DNA of 5,956 nucleotides from positions 1 to 5,956 of the forward strand of contig JAIRQB010000049.1 in assembly GCA_031256695.1 (NCBI GenBank), in the 5' to 3' direction. The position numbers and the translations under genes were made by a program. Below, in pieces: positions 1 through 4,867 of this stretch. Source of the stretch: Elusimicrobiota bacterium. GTDB taxonomy: Bacteria; Elusimicrobiota; Endomicrobiia; Endomicrobiales; Endomicrobiaceae. Below the pieces are notes generated by a model that made no database searches, had not been told where the DNA came from, and saw only the letters and a list, made by a program, of their open reading frames with translations. Within the stretch, counting starts at the first letter, position 1. The number at the start of each line of letters is the position of its first letter.

Positions 1-225
1 TTGCAAACTTTCAAAAGATTCAAAACCGGCGTCTCCGAGGGTTTTTTTAATTTGAGACGGAGAAATTTCTGCTCCGTCAAACTCTATAAAAACCTTTCCG
101 CTAATTAGATTTACGGACACATTTTCAATTCCTTTCAATTTGCCCAAAGTTTTTTCTATCAAACGCTGAGCGGAAAATGTCATATCCGCGATATTTAAGA
201 CTTGTCTTTCCATCTGCCTATCCAT
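1..225 (-). CDS. HMA-domain protein, N-terminal part (possible P1B-type metal ATPase), CxxC missing
   Basis: The reading frame starts at ATG 225-223 and runs open off the left edge, giving the first 75 residues. A strong GGAGG at 237-233 lies 7 bases before the ATG, which favours this start over the in-frame Met5. Residues 9-70 follow the heavy-metal-associated fold: a first strand (VLNIADMT), a helix (QRLIEKTLGKLKGI), then VSVNLISGKVFIEFDG and a second helix ending DAGFES. In this family the loop after the first strand normally reads GMTCxxC and binds Cu+ or another soft metal. Here it reads DMTFSAQ, with Phe17 and Gln20 in place of the two cysteines, so this domain should not bind metal by the usual thiols. 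An N-terminal HMA domain most often belongs to a copper or zinc P1B ATPase, but a stand-alone chaperone-like protein cannot be excluded because the rest lies outside the window. The gene is transcribed away from the rest of the window. Confidence 0.8.
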   Translation of the reverse strand, partial: MDRQMERQVLNIADMTFSAQRLIEKTLGKLKGIENVSVNLISGKVFIEFDGAEISPSQIKKTLGDAGFESFESLQ

Positions 226-269
226 ACTTAAGCCTCCGAAGCGTTAAAAAAGGAAAAATCCCTGTCTGT

Positions 270-299
270 ATAATACCATTTTTTGCCGACCGCTCTTAA
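270..299 (-). promoter_or_regulatory. Possible promoter for the HMA-domain gene
   Basis: On the minus strand a TATTAT box (275-270) lies 18 bases after TTAAGA (299-294), which matches TTGACA at four of six positions. Transcription would begin near 263 and give a leader of about 38 bases before the ATG at 225. The same bases contain a perfect TATAAT on the plus strand (269-274), but no -35 box precedes that one. This is a weak prediction from sequence only. Confidence 0.22.
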
Positions 300-438
300 C
301 GGCTTTCGCTGATTGCAGGATTGTTTCTGATAAGCGCGGTCTATTTAAAAGTTATGAGCGGGAAACGGCAATTTTTTTGCAGAATCGGCGCAGAAAAAGT
401 TGTAAGTCTTGCTGTTTGCAAAACCGCATCTAGTATCT

Positions 439-461
439 GTTTATTTCGCATAAAGATAAAC
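439..461. repeat. Short palindrome GTTTAT...ATAAAC, possible operator
   Basis: GTTTAT at 439-444 is the exact reverse complement of ATAAAC at 456-461, with 11 bases between. A second, alternative small hairpin (TTTAT-TTCGC-ATAAA) lies inside. It sits about 30 bases upstream of the candidate promoter at 493-520, where a regulator could bind. In an AT-rich region such a palindrome can arise by chance. Confidence 0.25.
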
Positions 462-492
462 GCTCTGTAAACTTGCCGTCCTTCTTTATGTT

Positions 493-520
493 TTGAAATC
501 AAAGTCTTTTTTGCTATATA
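493..520 (+). promoter_or_regulatory. Candidate sigma-70 promoter for the small protein-polyferredoxin unit
   Basis: TTGAAA at 493-498 is followed, after a 16-base spacer, by TATATA at 515-520. The bases just before the -10 box are TGC, giving the TGn extended -10 motif that strengthens sigma-70 promoters. Transcription would start near 527 and leave an untranslated leader of about 80 bases before the ATG at 609. It is the best promoter match I found in the divergent region. Confidence 0.45.
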
Positions 521-608
521 GGCAAAGTTTTTTTATTGGTTTAAAAGCGGAAAACTGCAGACAATTTTTTGTTTTTACATACAAGACATCTTAAAAAATG
601 GATTTGAA

Positions 609-818
609 ATGAGTAAATATGAAAAGTTGTGGAAATACATTCAAAAAGACGGGAAACTTGATATAACGCTTTCTTTTGTTGAAATAAAAAAAATACTCGG
701 CTTTGACATAGACCATTCTTTTTTGACATATAAAAAAGAACTCCTCAATTTCGGCTATTGCATTGTCAAAATCTCTTTAAAAGAAAAGAAAATCCTTTTT
801 AGAAAAACAGAAAAATAA
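609..818 (+). CDS. Small protein of unknown function (69 aa)
   Basis: This 69-residue protein begins MSKYEKLWKYIQ, continues with LSFVEIKKILGF (about residues 22-33), then the motif DHSFLTYKKEL (about 35-45), and ends in a lysine-rich beta-like stretch. From memory it resembles a family of short uncharacterised proteins in anaerobic Firmicutes and spirochaetes with the same Y-E-K-L-W start and D-H-S-F-x-x-Y-K-K-E-L core. It may also be distantly related to the longer DUF7662-type proteins. No catalytic residues, signal peptide or membrane segment are visible; it is probably a soluble cytoplasmic protein. Only a weak GGA at 600-602 precedes the ATG. A five-codon frame (ATG 598, stop TGA 610-612) overlaps the start as ATGA, so translation may be coupled. 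The polyferredoxin gene follows after 18 bases, so the two are likely co-transcribed. Confidence 0.72.
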   Translation: MSKYEKLWKYIQKDGKLDITLSFVEIKKILGFDIDHSFLTYKKELLNFGYCIVKISLKEKKILFRKTEK

Positions 819-822
819 AAGT

Positions 823-828
823 AAGGAG
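823..828 (+). promoter_or_regulatory. Ribosome binding site that points to a CTG start
   Basis: AAGGAG at 823-828 is the only good Shine-Dalgarno site before the polyferredoxin. An in-frame TAA at 822-824 limits how far upstream the start can be. Only two candidate start codons follow in frame: CTG at 837 (spacer 8 bases) and TTG at 846 (spacer 17 bases). The spacing favours CTG, which gives an N terminus reading MKKLRIIFQ. Confidence 0.6.
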
Positions 829-836
829 TCCAAAAA

Positions 837-2336
837 CTGAAAAAATTGCGGATAATTTTTCAAATACTCTCTTTTATATCAATATCTTTTCTTTTTGTTT
901 TTTTGAGTTTTCCATTTGGATATTTTGATAGTTTTGAGAAAATTTTTTTGACTTCCCCTTCTCTTGTTTTGTTTGCCGCTATAAGTTCTCTTTCCGTCTT
1001 TTTGCCTCATCTTTTATTTGCAGCCGTTTTTATGCTTGCCGCTTTTCTTTTTGGACGCATTTTTTGCGGCTGGATTTGCCCTTTTGGAGCGGTTATGGAT
1101 TTTGCCGCTTTTATTTTGAAGCCTTTTAGAAAATGGAAAGAAAGCGAGCCGTCAAAAAGGCTTCTCTCAAAATACATTTTGCTCTTTGTTTTTGCCGCGC
1201 TCTCTATTTTTGGGCTTCAAATCGTTTGGCATTTTGAACCGATTACAATTTTTGCAAGATTTTTCAATTTGTCGCTTTTTCCGTTTTTGAACGCTCTTTT
1301 AGACAAAGTTTTTCAATATTTCATAATAAATCACAATATAGGCGCTCAACTCTACTCTGTAATTTCAGACAATATTTTTGCCGCCAAACAAATTTCATTT
1401 CATTACAGCCTATTCTTTTTTCTTTGTTTTGCAATTCCATTGCTTTTAATTGTCTATAAAAGACGTTTTTGGTGCAGATATATATGCCCTTTGGGAGCGG
1501 CGCTTGGAATTTTGAGTTTTAAATCGCCTTTTGGATTAAAATCAAAACCCTGTCTTAACTCTTGCGGCAGATGCAGAGACATTTGTCCGTCAAATGCTAT
1601 GCGGACAGACGGCTCTTTTATAAAAAGCGAATGTATAATGTGTATGGAATGTTATGGTTTGAAATGTAAAAAGGCTATTGCGGAAGTCTTGCCGTCACAA
1701 AAAGAGTCAGCGCAAAAAGTGATTTCACGCAAGCAATTTTTATTGTGGGGAGCGGGGATAGCGTCTGCTTTAATTGTTATAGGGAGGGAAAAATTATCTT
1801 TTTTTAGCGCAGGACGGAGCAGCCGAATAAATCTTTTGCGTCCGCCGGGCGCTGTTTGCAACGGCAATTCTTTTAAACAATTATGCGTCCGTTGCGGAAA
1901 TTGTATGAAGGTATGCCCTACAAATGCTTTACAGCCTGCAGGTTTAGAAAGCGGCTTTGACGGAATTTGGACGCCTAAACTTGACGCTTCAATAGGCTAT
2001 TGCGAATATGAATGCAATGCTTGCGGTCCTATATGCCCTACTCAAGCCGTTAGGCAAATGAGTTTAGAGGATAAAAAGAATTTCACAATAGGAAAAGCGG
2101 AAATTCAGAGAGAGATTTGCCTGCCTTGGTCGCAAGGGATTCCTTGTTTGGTATGCGAGGAAATGTGCCCCATTCCTCAAAAAGCGATAGAATTTTTGCC
2201 TGAAACTATAAAAGGCGTCAGAATTGATGTCCCATTTGTGAAAAGAGAACTCTGTATAGGCTGTTCTATTTGCCAAAATAAATGCCCGGTTGAAGGGATA
2301 AATAAGGGAATTGATGTAAAGGCAATTTTTAGTTAA
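837..2336 (+). CDS. Membrane polyferredoxin, NapH-like half fused to a NapG/MauM-like half
   Basis: With the CTG start the protein has 499 residues (496 from TTG 846). The N-terminal half is NapH-like (COG0348): hydrophobic segments near residues 7-28, 43-72, 111-131 and 188-208, and two CxxxCP motifs at Cys77/Cys81 (RIFCGWICPFG) and Cys213/Cys217 (CRYICPLG). Two ferredoxin motifs follow: Cys239/243/246/250 and Cys266/269/272/277, the latter lacking the usual Pro after its last Cys. At 297-303 SRKQFLL is followed by a hydrophobic stretch, resembling an internal Tat signal with Lys for the second Arg. The C-terminal half is NapG/MauM-like, with LRPPGA and four clusters at Cys350/353/356/360, 389/393/396/400, 428/437/440/444 and 473/476/479/483. 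NapH and NapG relatives pass electrons between quinol and periplasmic reductases. The donor and acceptor here are unknown, and no terminal reductase is in the window. Confidence 0.88.
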   Translation: MKKLRIIFQILSFISISFLFVFLSFPFGYFDSFEKIFLTSPSLVLFAAISSLSVFLPHLLFAAVFMLAAFLFGRIFCGWICPFGAVMDFAAFILKPFRKWKESEPSKRLLSKYILLFVFAALSIFGLQIVWHFEPITIFARFFNLSLFPFLNALLDKVFQYFIINHNIGAQLYSVISDNIFAAKQISFHYSLFFFLCFAIPLLLIVYKRRFWCRYICPLGAALGILSFKSPFGLKSKPCLNSCGRCRDICPSNAMRTDGSFIKSECIMCMECYGLKCKKAIAEVLPSQKESAQKVISRKQFLLWGAGIASALIVIGREKLSFFSAGRSSRINLLRPPGAVCNGNSFKQLCVRCGNCMKVCPTNALQPAGLESGFDGIWTPKLDASIGYCEYECNACGPICPTQAVRQMSLEDKKNFTIGKAEIQREICLPWSQGIPCLVCEEMCPIPQKAIEFLPETIKGVRIDVPFVKRELCIGCSICQNKCPVEGINKGIDVKAIFS

Positions 2337-2339
2337 AAG

Positions 2340-2370
2340 TGACAACAAACGGCAGTATCCCAAGTTGTCA
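2340..2370. repeat. 7-bp inverted repeat TGACAAC...GTTGTCA
   Basis: TGACAAC (2340-2346) and GTTGTCA (2364-2370) are exact reverse complements around a 17-base loop. They lie just after the polyferredoxin stop codon. The right arm overlaps the first base of the next palindrome's stem, so the two hairpins would compete. No T-run follows, so a standard intrinsic terminator is not supported. Confidence 0.35.
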
Positions 2371-2392
2371 TACCGACGAAAGTCGGTATCCA
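2366..2392. repeat. TGTCAT-hairpin-ATCCA palindromic repeat, copy 1
   Basis: The stem ATACCGAC (2370-2377) pairs perfectly with GTCGGTAT (2382-2389) around a GAAA loop, between TGTCA and CCA flanks. The design resembles the widespread GTCATTCCCGCG...GCGGGAATCCA repeats of many bacterial genomes, such as the neisserial dRS3 type. A second copy with a different stem lies at 2509-2535. A moderately T-rich stretch follows, so it might also slow transcription after the polyferredoxin gene. Confidence 0.75.
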
Positions 2393-2416
2393 TTTTATTT
2401 CAAACAATATGAAAAA

Positions 2417-2444
2417 GTTAAAAGTTAAAAGTTAAAAGTTAAAA
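2417..2444 (+). repeat. Tandem heptamer (GTTAAAA)x4
   Basis: Four perfect head-to-tail copies of GTTAAAA occupy 2417-2444, preceded by an A-run. A further single copy at 2332-2338 contains the polyferredoxin stop codon TAA. Short heptamer arrays of this kind can change copy number by slippage. The array lies just upstream of a TATAAT box. Confidence 0.85.
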
Positions 2445-2461
2445 ATTTCGGAACTTATAAT
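2432..2461 (+). promoter_or_regulatory. Candidate promoter of the ato operon
   Basis: A perfect TATAAT at 2456-2461 lies 18 bases after TTAAAA (2432-2437), which matches TTGACA at four of six positions and belongs to the heptamer array. Transcription would start near 2468, giving a leader of about 180 bases that includes the second palindrome. Because every heptamer contains TTAAAA, gain or loss of a unit would not alter the spacing to the -10 box. The -35 match is weak. Confidence 0.38.
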
Positions 2462-2474
2462 TGAGAATTAAAGA

Positions 2475-2558
2475 CAATAGCGAAAACGGCAAAAAGCGAG
2501 AACCCAGGTGTCATTGCGGCGGAAGCCGCAATCCATTTTGCCGTTGCCGTTGTTATTG
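2475..2558. repeat. Nested imperfect inverted repeat in the ato leader
   Basis: AACGGCAAAA (2485-2494) is the exact reverse complement of TTTTGCCGTT (2536-2545). Outside these arms CAATA (2475-2479) faces TATTG (2554-2558) with unequal spacing. The TGTCAT palindrome sits in the middle. The whole could fold as one long hairpin of about 84 bases or represent a small palindromic insertion. No target-site duplication is evident. Confidence 0.5.
2509..2535. repeat. TGTCAT-hairpin-ATCCA palindromic repeat, copy 2
   Basis: The stem ATTGCGGC (2513-2520) pairs perfectly with GCCGCAAT (2525-2532) around a GGAA loop, with the same TGTCA and CCATTTT flanks as copy 1. Compared with copy 1, three stem pairs change on both sides (A-T to T-A, C-G to G-C, A-T to G-C). 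Pairing is therefore preserved while sequence differs. Confidence 0.75.
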
Positions 2559-2636
2559 AAAAAGGAAAAGTAAAGGTAAAAGGCAATTGGGCTACAGAAA
2601 TTTTTGAAGGTATAGCGAAGGACTTACAATCAGAAT

Positions 2637-2640
2637 GGAG
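2637..2640 (+). promoter_or_regulatory. Ribosome binding site that decides the atoD start
   Basis: GGAG at 2637-2640 lies 6 bases before ATG 2647. The same bases overlap an upstream in-frame ATG at 2635, whose nearest purine-rich site (AAGGA, 2618-2622) is 12 bases away. The 6-base spacing equals that before atoA, so the start at 2647 is preferred. Confidence 0.6.
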
Positions 2641-2646
2641 AATAAA

Positions 2647-3315
2647 ATGTCTATTAAAAACAAAATTCAGAAGGCAGATGAAGCAGTTTCTGTTATAGGA
2701 GACGGCGCTTCAATAATGATAGGCGGTTTTTTATGTTGCGGAATGGCTGAAATTTTAATTGACGCTCTTGTAAAAAAAGGCTCAAAAAATCTAACGCTCA
2801 TAGTAAATGACGCTTCTTTCCCGGGCAGAGGCGTAGATAAACTGCTCTCTGCGGGACAGGTTAAAAGATTGATTGCCGGTCACGTTGGGACAAATCCTAA
2901 TGTTGTCAAAAGAGTAAATGCGCCTCAAAAAAGCGATAGATTGGAATGTATTCTTGTTCCATTGGGAACTATTGCTGAAAGAATTCGGGCGGGCGGTTTT
3001 GGACTCGGCGGTTTTTTGACAACAGTAGGAATTGGAACTCTTGCTGCAAAAGGTAAAAAAACAGTCTCAGTTGATGGAAAAAAGTATTTATTAGAACTTC
3101 CCTTAAAAGCCGATTTTGCTTTTATCTACGCTTCCGTTGCCGATAAATTTGGAAACGGCGCTTATAGAGGTTCAACGCGCAATTTAAATCCTCTGATGGC
3201 ATCTGCGGCAAAGCATTCTATACTGGCGGCAAAAGAAATAGTAGAGATAGGTCAAATTGACCCCAACAATATAGTAACACCAGGCATTTTCATAAAATCT
3301 ATAGTAGAAGGATAA
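2647..3315 (+). CDS. atoD: CoA transferase family I, alpha subunit (AtoD/CtfA-like)
   Basis: The 222-residue protein closely follows E. coli AtoD (220 residues). Shared features are the glycine-rich CoA-binding motif GGF (26-28), GHVGTNP (78-84), the long GGFGLGGFLT stretch (116-125), the RNLNP segment and a C-terminal IVTPG motif. AtoD is the alpha subunit of acetoacetyl/butyryl-CoA:acetate CoA transferase, a cytoplasmic enzyme that moves CoA between short-chain acids. It works with the beta subunit encoded 3 bases downstream. The substrate cannot be told from sequence; acetoacetate, butyrate or related short acids are likely. In fermenters such enzymes either release acetate and butyrate or activate them. 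A longer form starting at ATG 2635 would add four residues. Confidence 0.9.
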   Translation: MSIKNKIQKADEAVSVIGDGASIMIGGFLCCGMAEILIDALVKKGSKNLTLIVNDASFPGRGVDKLLSAGQVKRLIAGHVGTNPNVVKRVNAPQKSDRLECILVPLGTIAERIRAGGFGLGGFLTTVGIGTLAAKGKKTVSVDGKKYLLELPLKADFAFIYASVADKFGNGAYRGSTRNLNPLMASAAKHSILAAKEIVEIGQIDPNNIVTPGIFIKSIVEG

Positions 3316-3318
3316 AAA

Positions 3319-3957
3319 ATGAAAGACCCAAAAGAAATAATAGCGGCAAGAGCCGCAAAAGAATTAAAAGACGGCGAAATTGTAAACCTCGGCATAGGAC
3401 TTCCAACAATGGTAGCGGATTATCTGCCCGAAGGCTCAAATATAGTTTTGCAATCTGAAAACGGCATTTTAAATATGGGAGTTTCAGCAAAAGAAGGCGA
3501 AGAGGATTTTGAAATTATAAATGCAGGCGGGAAATGCGTGACGGTAAAAAGCGGCGCTGTTTTTACAGACAGCGCCGTTTCTTTCGGCATTATACGCGGC
3601 GGTCACGTAGACACTACCGTTTTAGGCGCTTTAGAAGTTGATGAAAAGGGGAATCTCTCAAATTGGATAATACCCAATGTCTTGATGCCCGGTATGGGCG
3701 GCGCTATGGATTTAGCGGCAGGCGCAAATAAAGTGATTGTAACGATGCTCCATTCTCAAAAAGGCAAGCCTAAAATAGTCAAAAAATGCTCTCTGCCTTA
3801 TACGGCGCTAAAAGTTGTCAATTTGATAGTGACAGAAATGGCTGTGATAGAAGTTGTGAGAGAAGGACTTTTGCTGAAAGAAATAAATCCAGACTACACT
3901 CTGCAAGAAGTCAAAAAATTGACAGGAGCAAGGCTGATAATCAGCCCTAACCTTTAA
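3319..3957 (+). CDS. atoA: CoA transferase family I, beta subunit (AtoA/CtfB-like)
   Basis: The 212-residue protein matches E. coli AtoA (216 residues) in NLGIGLPTMVA (23-33), the catalytic SENG motif with Glu47, the RGGHVD...LGALEVDE region, and MPGMGGAMDL. In family I CoA transferases the glutamate of SENG forms the covalent glutamyl-CoA intermediate, so the active site looks intact. AAGGA at 3308-3312, 6 bases before the ATG, supports the start, and only 3 bases separate it from atoD. The pair is a standard heteromeric enzyme. A GC-rich hairpin lies within the coding sequence at 3552-3577. Confidence 0.92.
   Translation: MKDPKEIIAARAAKELKDGEIVNLGIGLPTMVADYLPEGSNIVLQSENGILNMGVSAKEGEEDFEIINAGGKCVTVKSGAVFTDSAVSFGIIRGGHVDTTVLGALEVDEKGNLSNWIIPNVLMPGMGGAMDLAAGANKVIVTMLHSQKGKPKIVKKCSLPYTALKVVNLIVTEMAVIEVVREGLLLKEINPDYTLQEVKKLTGARLIISPNL
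3552..3577. repeat. Strong hairpin inside atoA
   Basis: CGGCGCTGT (3552-3560) is the exact reverse complement of ACAGCGCCG (3569-3577), with an 8-base loop, followed by TTTCTTTC. It looks like a weak intrinsic terminator but sits in the middle of a conserved coding region (SGAVFTDSAVSF). An effect on expression of the downstream genes is possible but unproven. Confidence 0.5.
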
Positions 3958-3960
3958 AGT

Positions 3961-4842
3961 ATGGATTTTGAATCAAAAATCAAAACTCTCTATAACAAGT
4001 TGGAAAAATGTTCTCTCTGCCCCCGCAAATGCGGGGCAAAAAGAAAAGAAGGACATAGCGGGTTTTGCAGGAGCGCAGATAAAATTTTAATAGCAAGCGC
4101 TAATTTACATTTTGGGGAAGAGCCGCCCATAAGCGGCGATAGAGGCTCGGGGACTATATTTTTTTCAAATTGCGTCTTGTCTTGCGTCTTTTGCCAAAAT
4201 TATCCAATCAGCCAAATGGGCAATGGGCGCGAGGTCAGCCTCAAAGAACTAATAGAGGCAATGCTAAACCTTCAAAAAAAAGGCGCTCACAATATCAATC
4301 TTGTAACGCCCACTCATTATGCCGCTCACATTGCAAAGGCTCTTTACGAGGCAAAAAACAGCGGGCTGAAAATCCCCATAGTTTATAATTGCGGCGGATA
4401 TGAGGCTGTTGAAACGCTGTCTTTATTGGAAGGGCTCATAGACATCTATCTGCCTGATATGAAATATGCAGACAATAATCTCGCTTTAAAGTATTCCTCT
4501 GTTGCAGATTATGTTGAAAATAACCGCGCCGCTTTAAAAGAAATGAAAAGACAAACCGGCAATTTAAAAATAAATTCAGACAATATAGCGTCGCGGGGTC
4601 TTATAATAAGACATTTAGTTTTGCCTAATAATTTAGAAAACACAAAAAGAGTTTTAGATTTTATAGCAAAAGAGATTTCAACCGGCGCTTATATAAGTTT
4701 AATGGCTCAATATCACAAAGCATATAAGGCTGATAATTTTAAAGAATTGTCTGCGCCGCTTGACAAAGCGCAATACAAGAGGGCGGTTGAATATCTAAAA
4801 TTCTTAAATTTAGACAATGGCTGGATACAAGAACAAGATTGA
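3961..4842 (+). CDS. pflX: Radical SAM protein, PflX family (COG1313)
   Basis: The 293-residue protein carries the radical SAM CxxxCxxC motif at Cys71/Cys75/Cys78 (CVLSCVFCQNY), which binds the [4Fe-4S] cluster that cleaves S-adenosylmethionine. An N-terminal cysteine set at 17, 20, 24 and 36 (CSLCPRKC...GFC) and HFGEEPPISG (50-59) are typical of COG1313. Further conserved segments are NINLVTPTHY, IPIVYNCGGYE, DIYLPDMKY, RHLVLPN and SLMAQY, so the family's full length is present. PflX is named for likeness to pyruvate formate-lyase activases, but its substrate is unknown, and no pyruvate formate-lyase gene is in view. The ATG follows the atoA stop by 3 bases without a clear ribosome binding site, suggesting translational coupling. 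Confidence 0.88.
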   Translation: MDFESKIKTLYNKLEKCSLCPRKCGAKRKEGHSGFCRSADKILIASANLHFGEEPPISGDRGSGTIFFSNCVLSCVFCQNYPISQMGNGREVSLKELIEAMLNLQKKGAHNINLVTPTHYAAHIAKALYEAKNSGLKIPIVYNCGGYEAVETLSLLEGLIDIYLPDMKYADNNLALKYSSVADYVENNRAALKEMKRQTGNLKINSDNIASRGLIIRHLVLPNNLENTKRVLDFIAKEISTGAYISLMAQYHKAYKADNFKELSAPLDKAQYKRAVEYLKFLNLDNGWIQEQD

Positions 4843-4867
4843 TATTTTAATGCAAGAGGGCAATAAA

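Larger units (their letters stand above)
226..608. other. Divergent intergenic region, no convincing gene
   Basis: This stretch separates the leftward HMA gene from the rightward small-protein gene. It holds the likely promoters of both units and a short palindrome at 439-461. A 38-codon plus-strand frame (354-470) lacks a ribosome binding site and resembles no family I know. I see no tRNA, recognisable riboswitch or repeat array here. Confidence 0.6.
2337..2646. other. Structured intergenic region and ato leader
   Basis: No gene with a start codon is visible in these 310 bases. In order they hold a 7-bp inverted repeat, the first TGTCAT palindrome, four tandem heptamers, a TATAAT box, and a long imperfect inverted repeat enclosing a second TGTCAT palindrome. 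A frame from 2465 to the TAG at 2696-2698 is open for 77 codons but has no usual start codon. It could be a gene relic or chance. Confidence 0.65.

Noticed and set aside
354..470. 38-codon plus-strand frame in the divergent intergenic region
   Set aside because: No ribosome binding site, no recognisable motif, and it spans the palindrome at 439-461.
541..729. 62-residue minus-strand frame
   Set aside because: It lies opposite the better-supported small-protein gene and has no family-like features.
1652..1867. 71-residue minus-strand frame
   Set aside because: It is antisense to conserved cysteine-rich coding sequence of the polyferredoxin.
2064..2393. 109-residue minus-strand frame
   Set aside because: It is antisense to the polyferredoxin C terminus and begins inside the palindromic repeat.
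2340..2400. Intrinsic terminator after the polyferredoxin
   Set aside because: Hairpins are present, but the following sequence has only a broken T-run (CCATTTTATTT), so a standard terminator is not supported.
2366..2535. CRISPR-like array
   Set aside because: Only two short palindromes with different stem sequences, no constant direct repeat with regular spacers, and no cas genes.
3299..3490. 63-residue minus-strand frame rich in leucine
   Set aside because: It is antisense to the atoA start; the leucine-rich appearance reflects the opposite strand's codons.
4170..4388. 72-residue plus-strand frame inside pflX
   Set aside because: It overlaps conserved radical SAM coding sequence in another frame and has no start signal.
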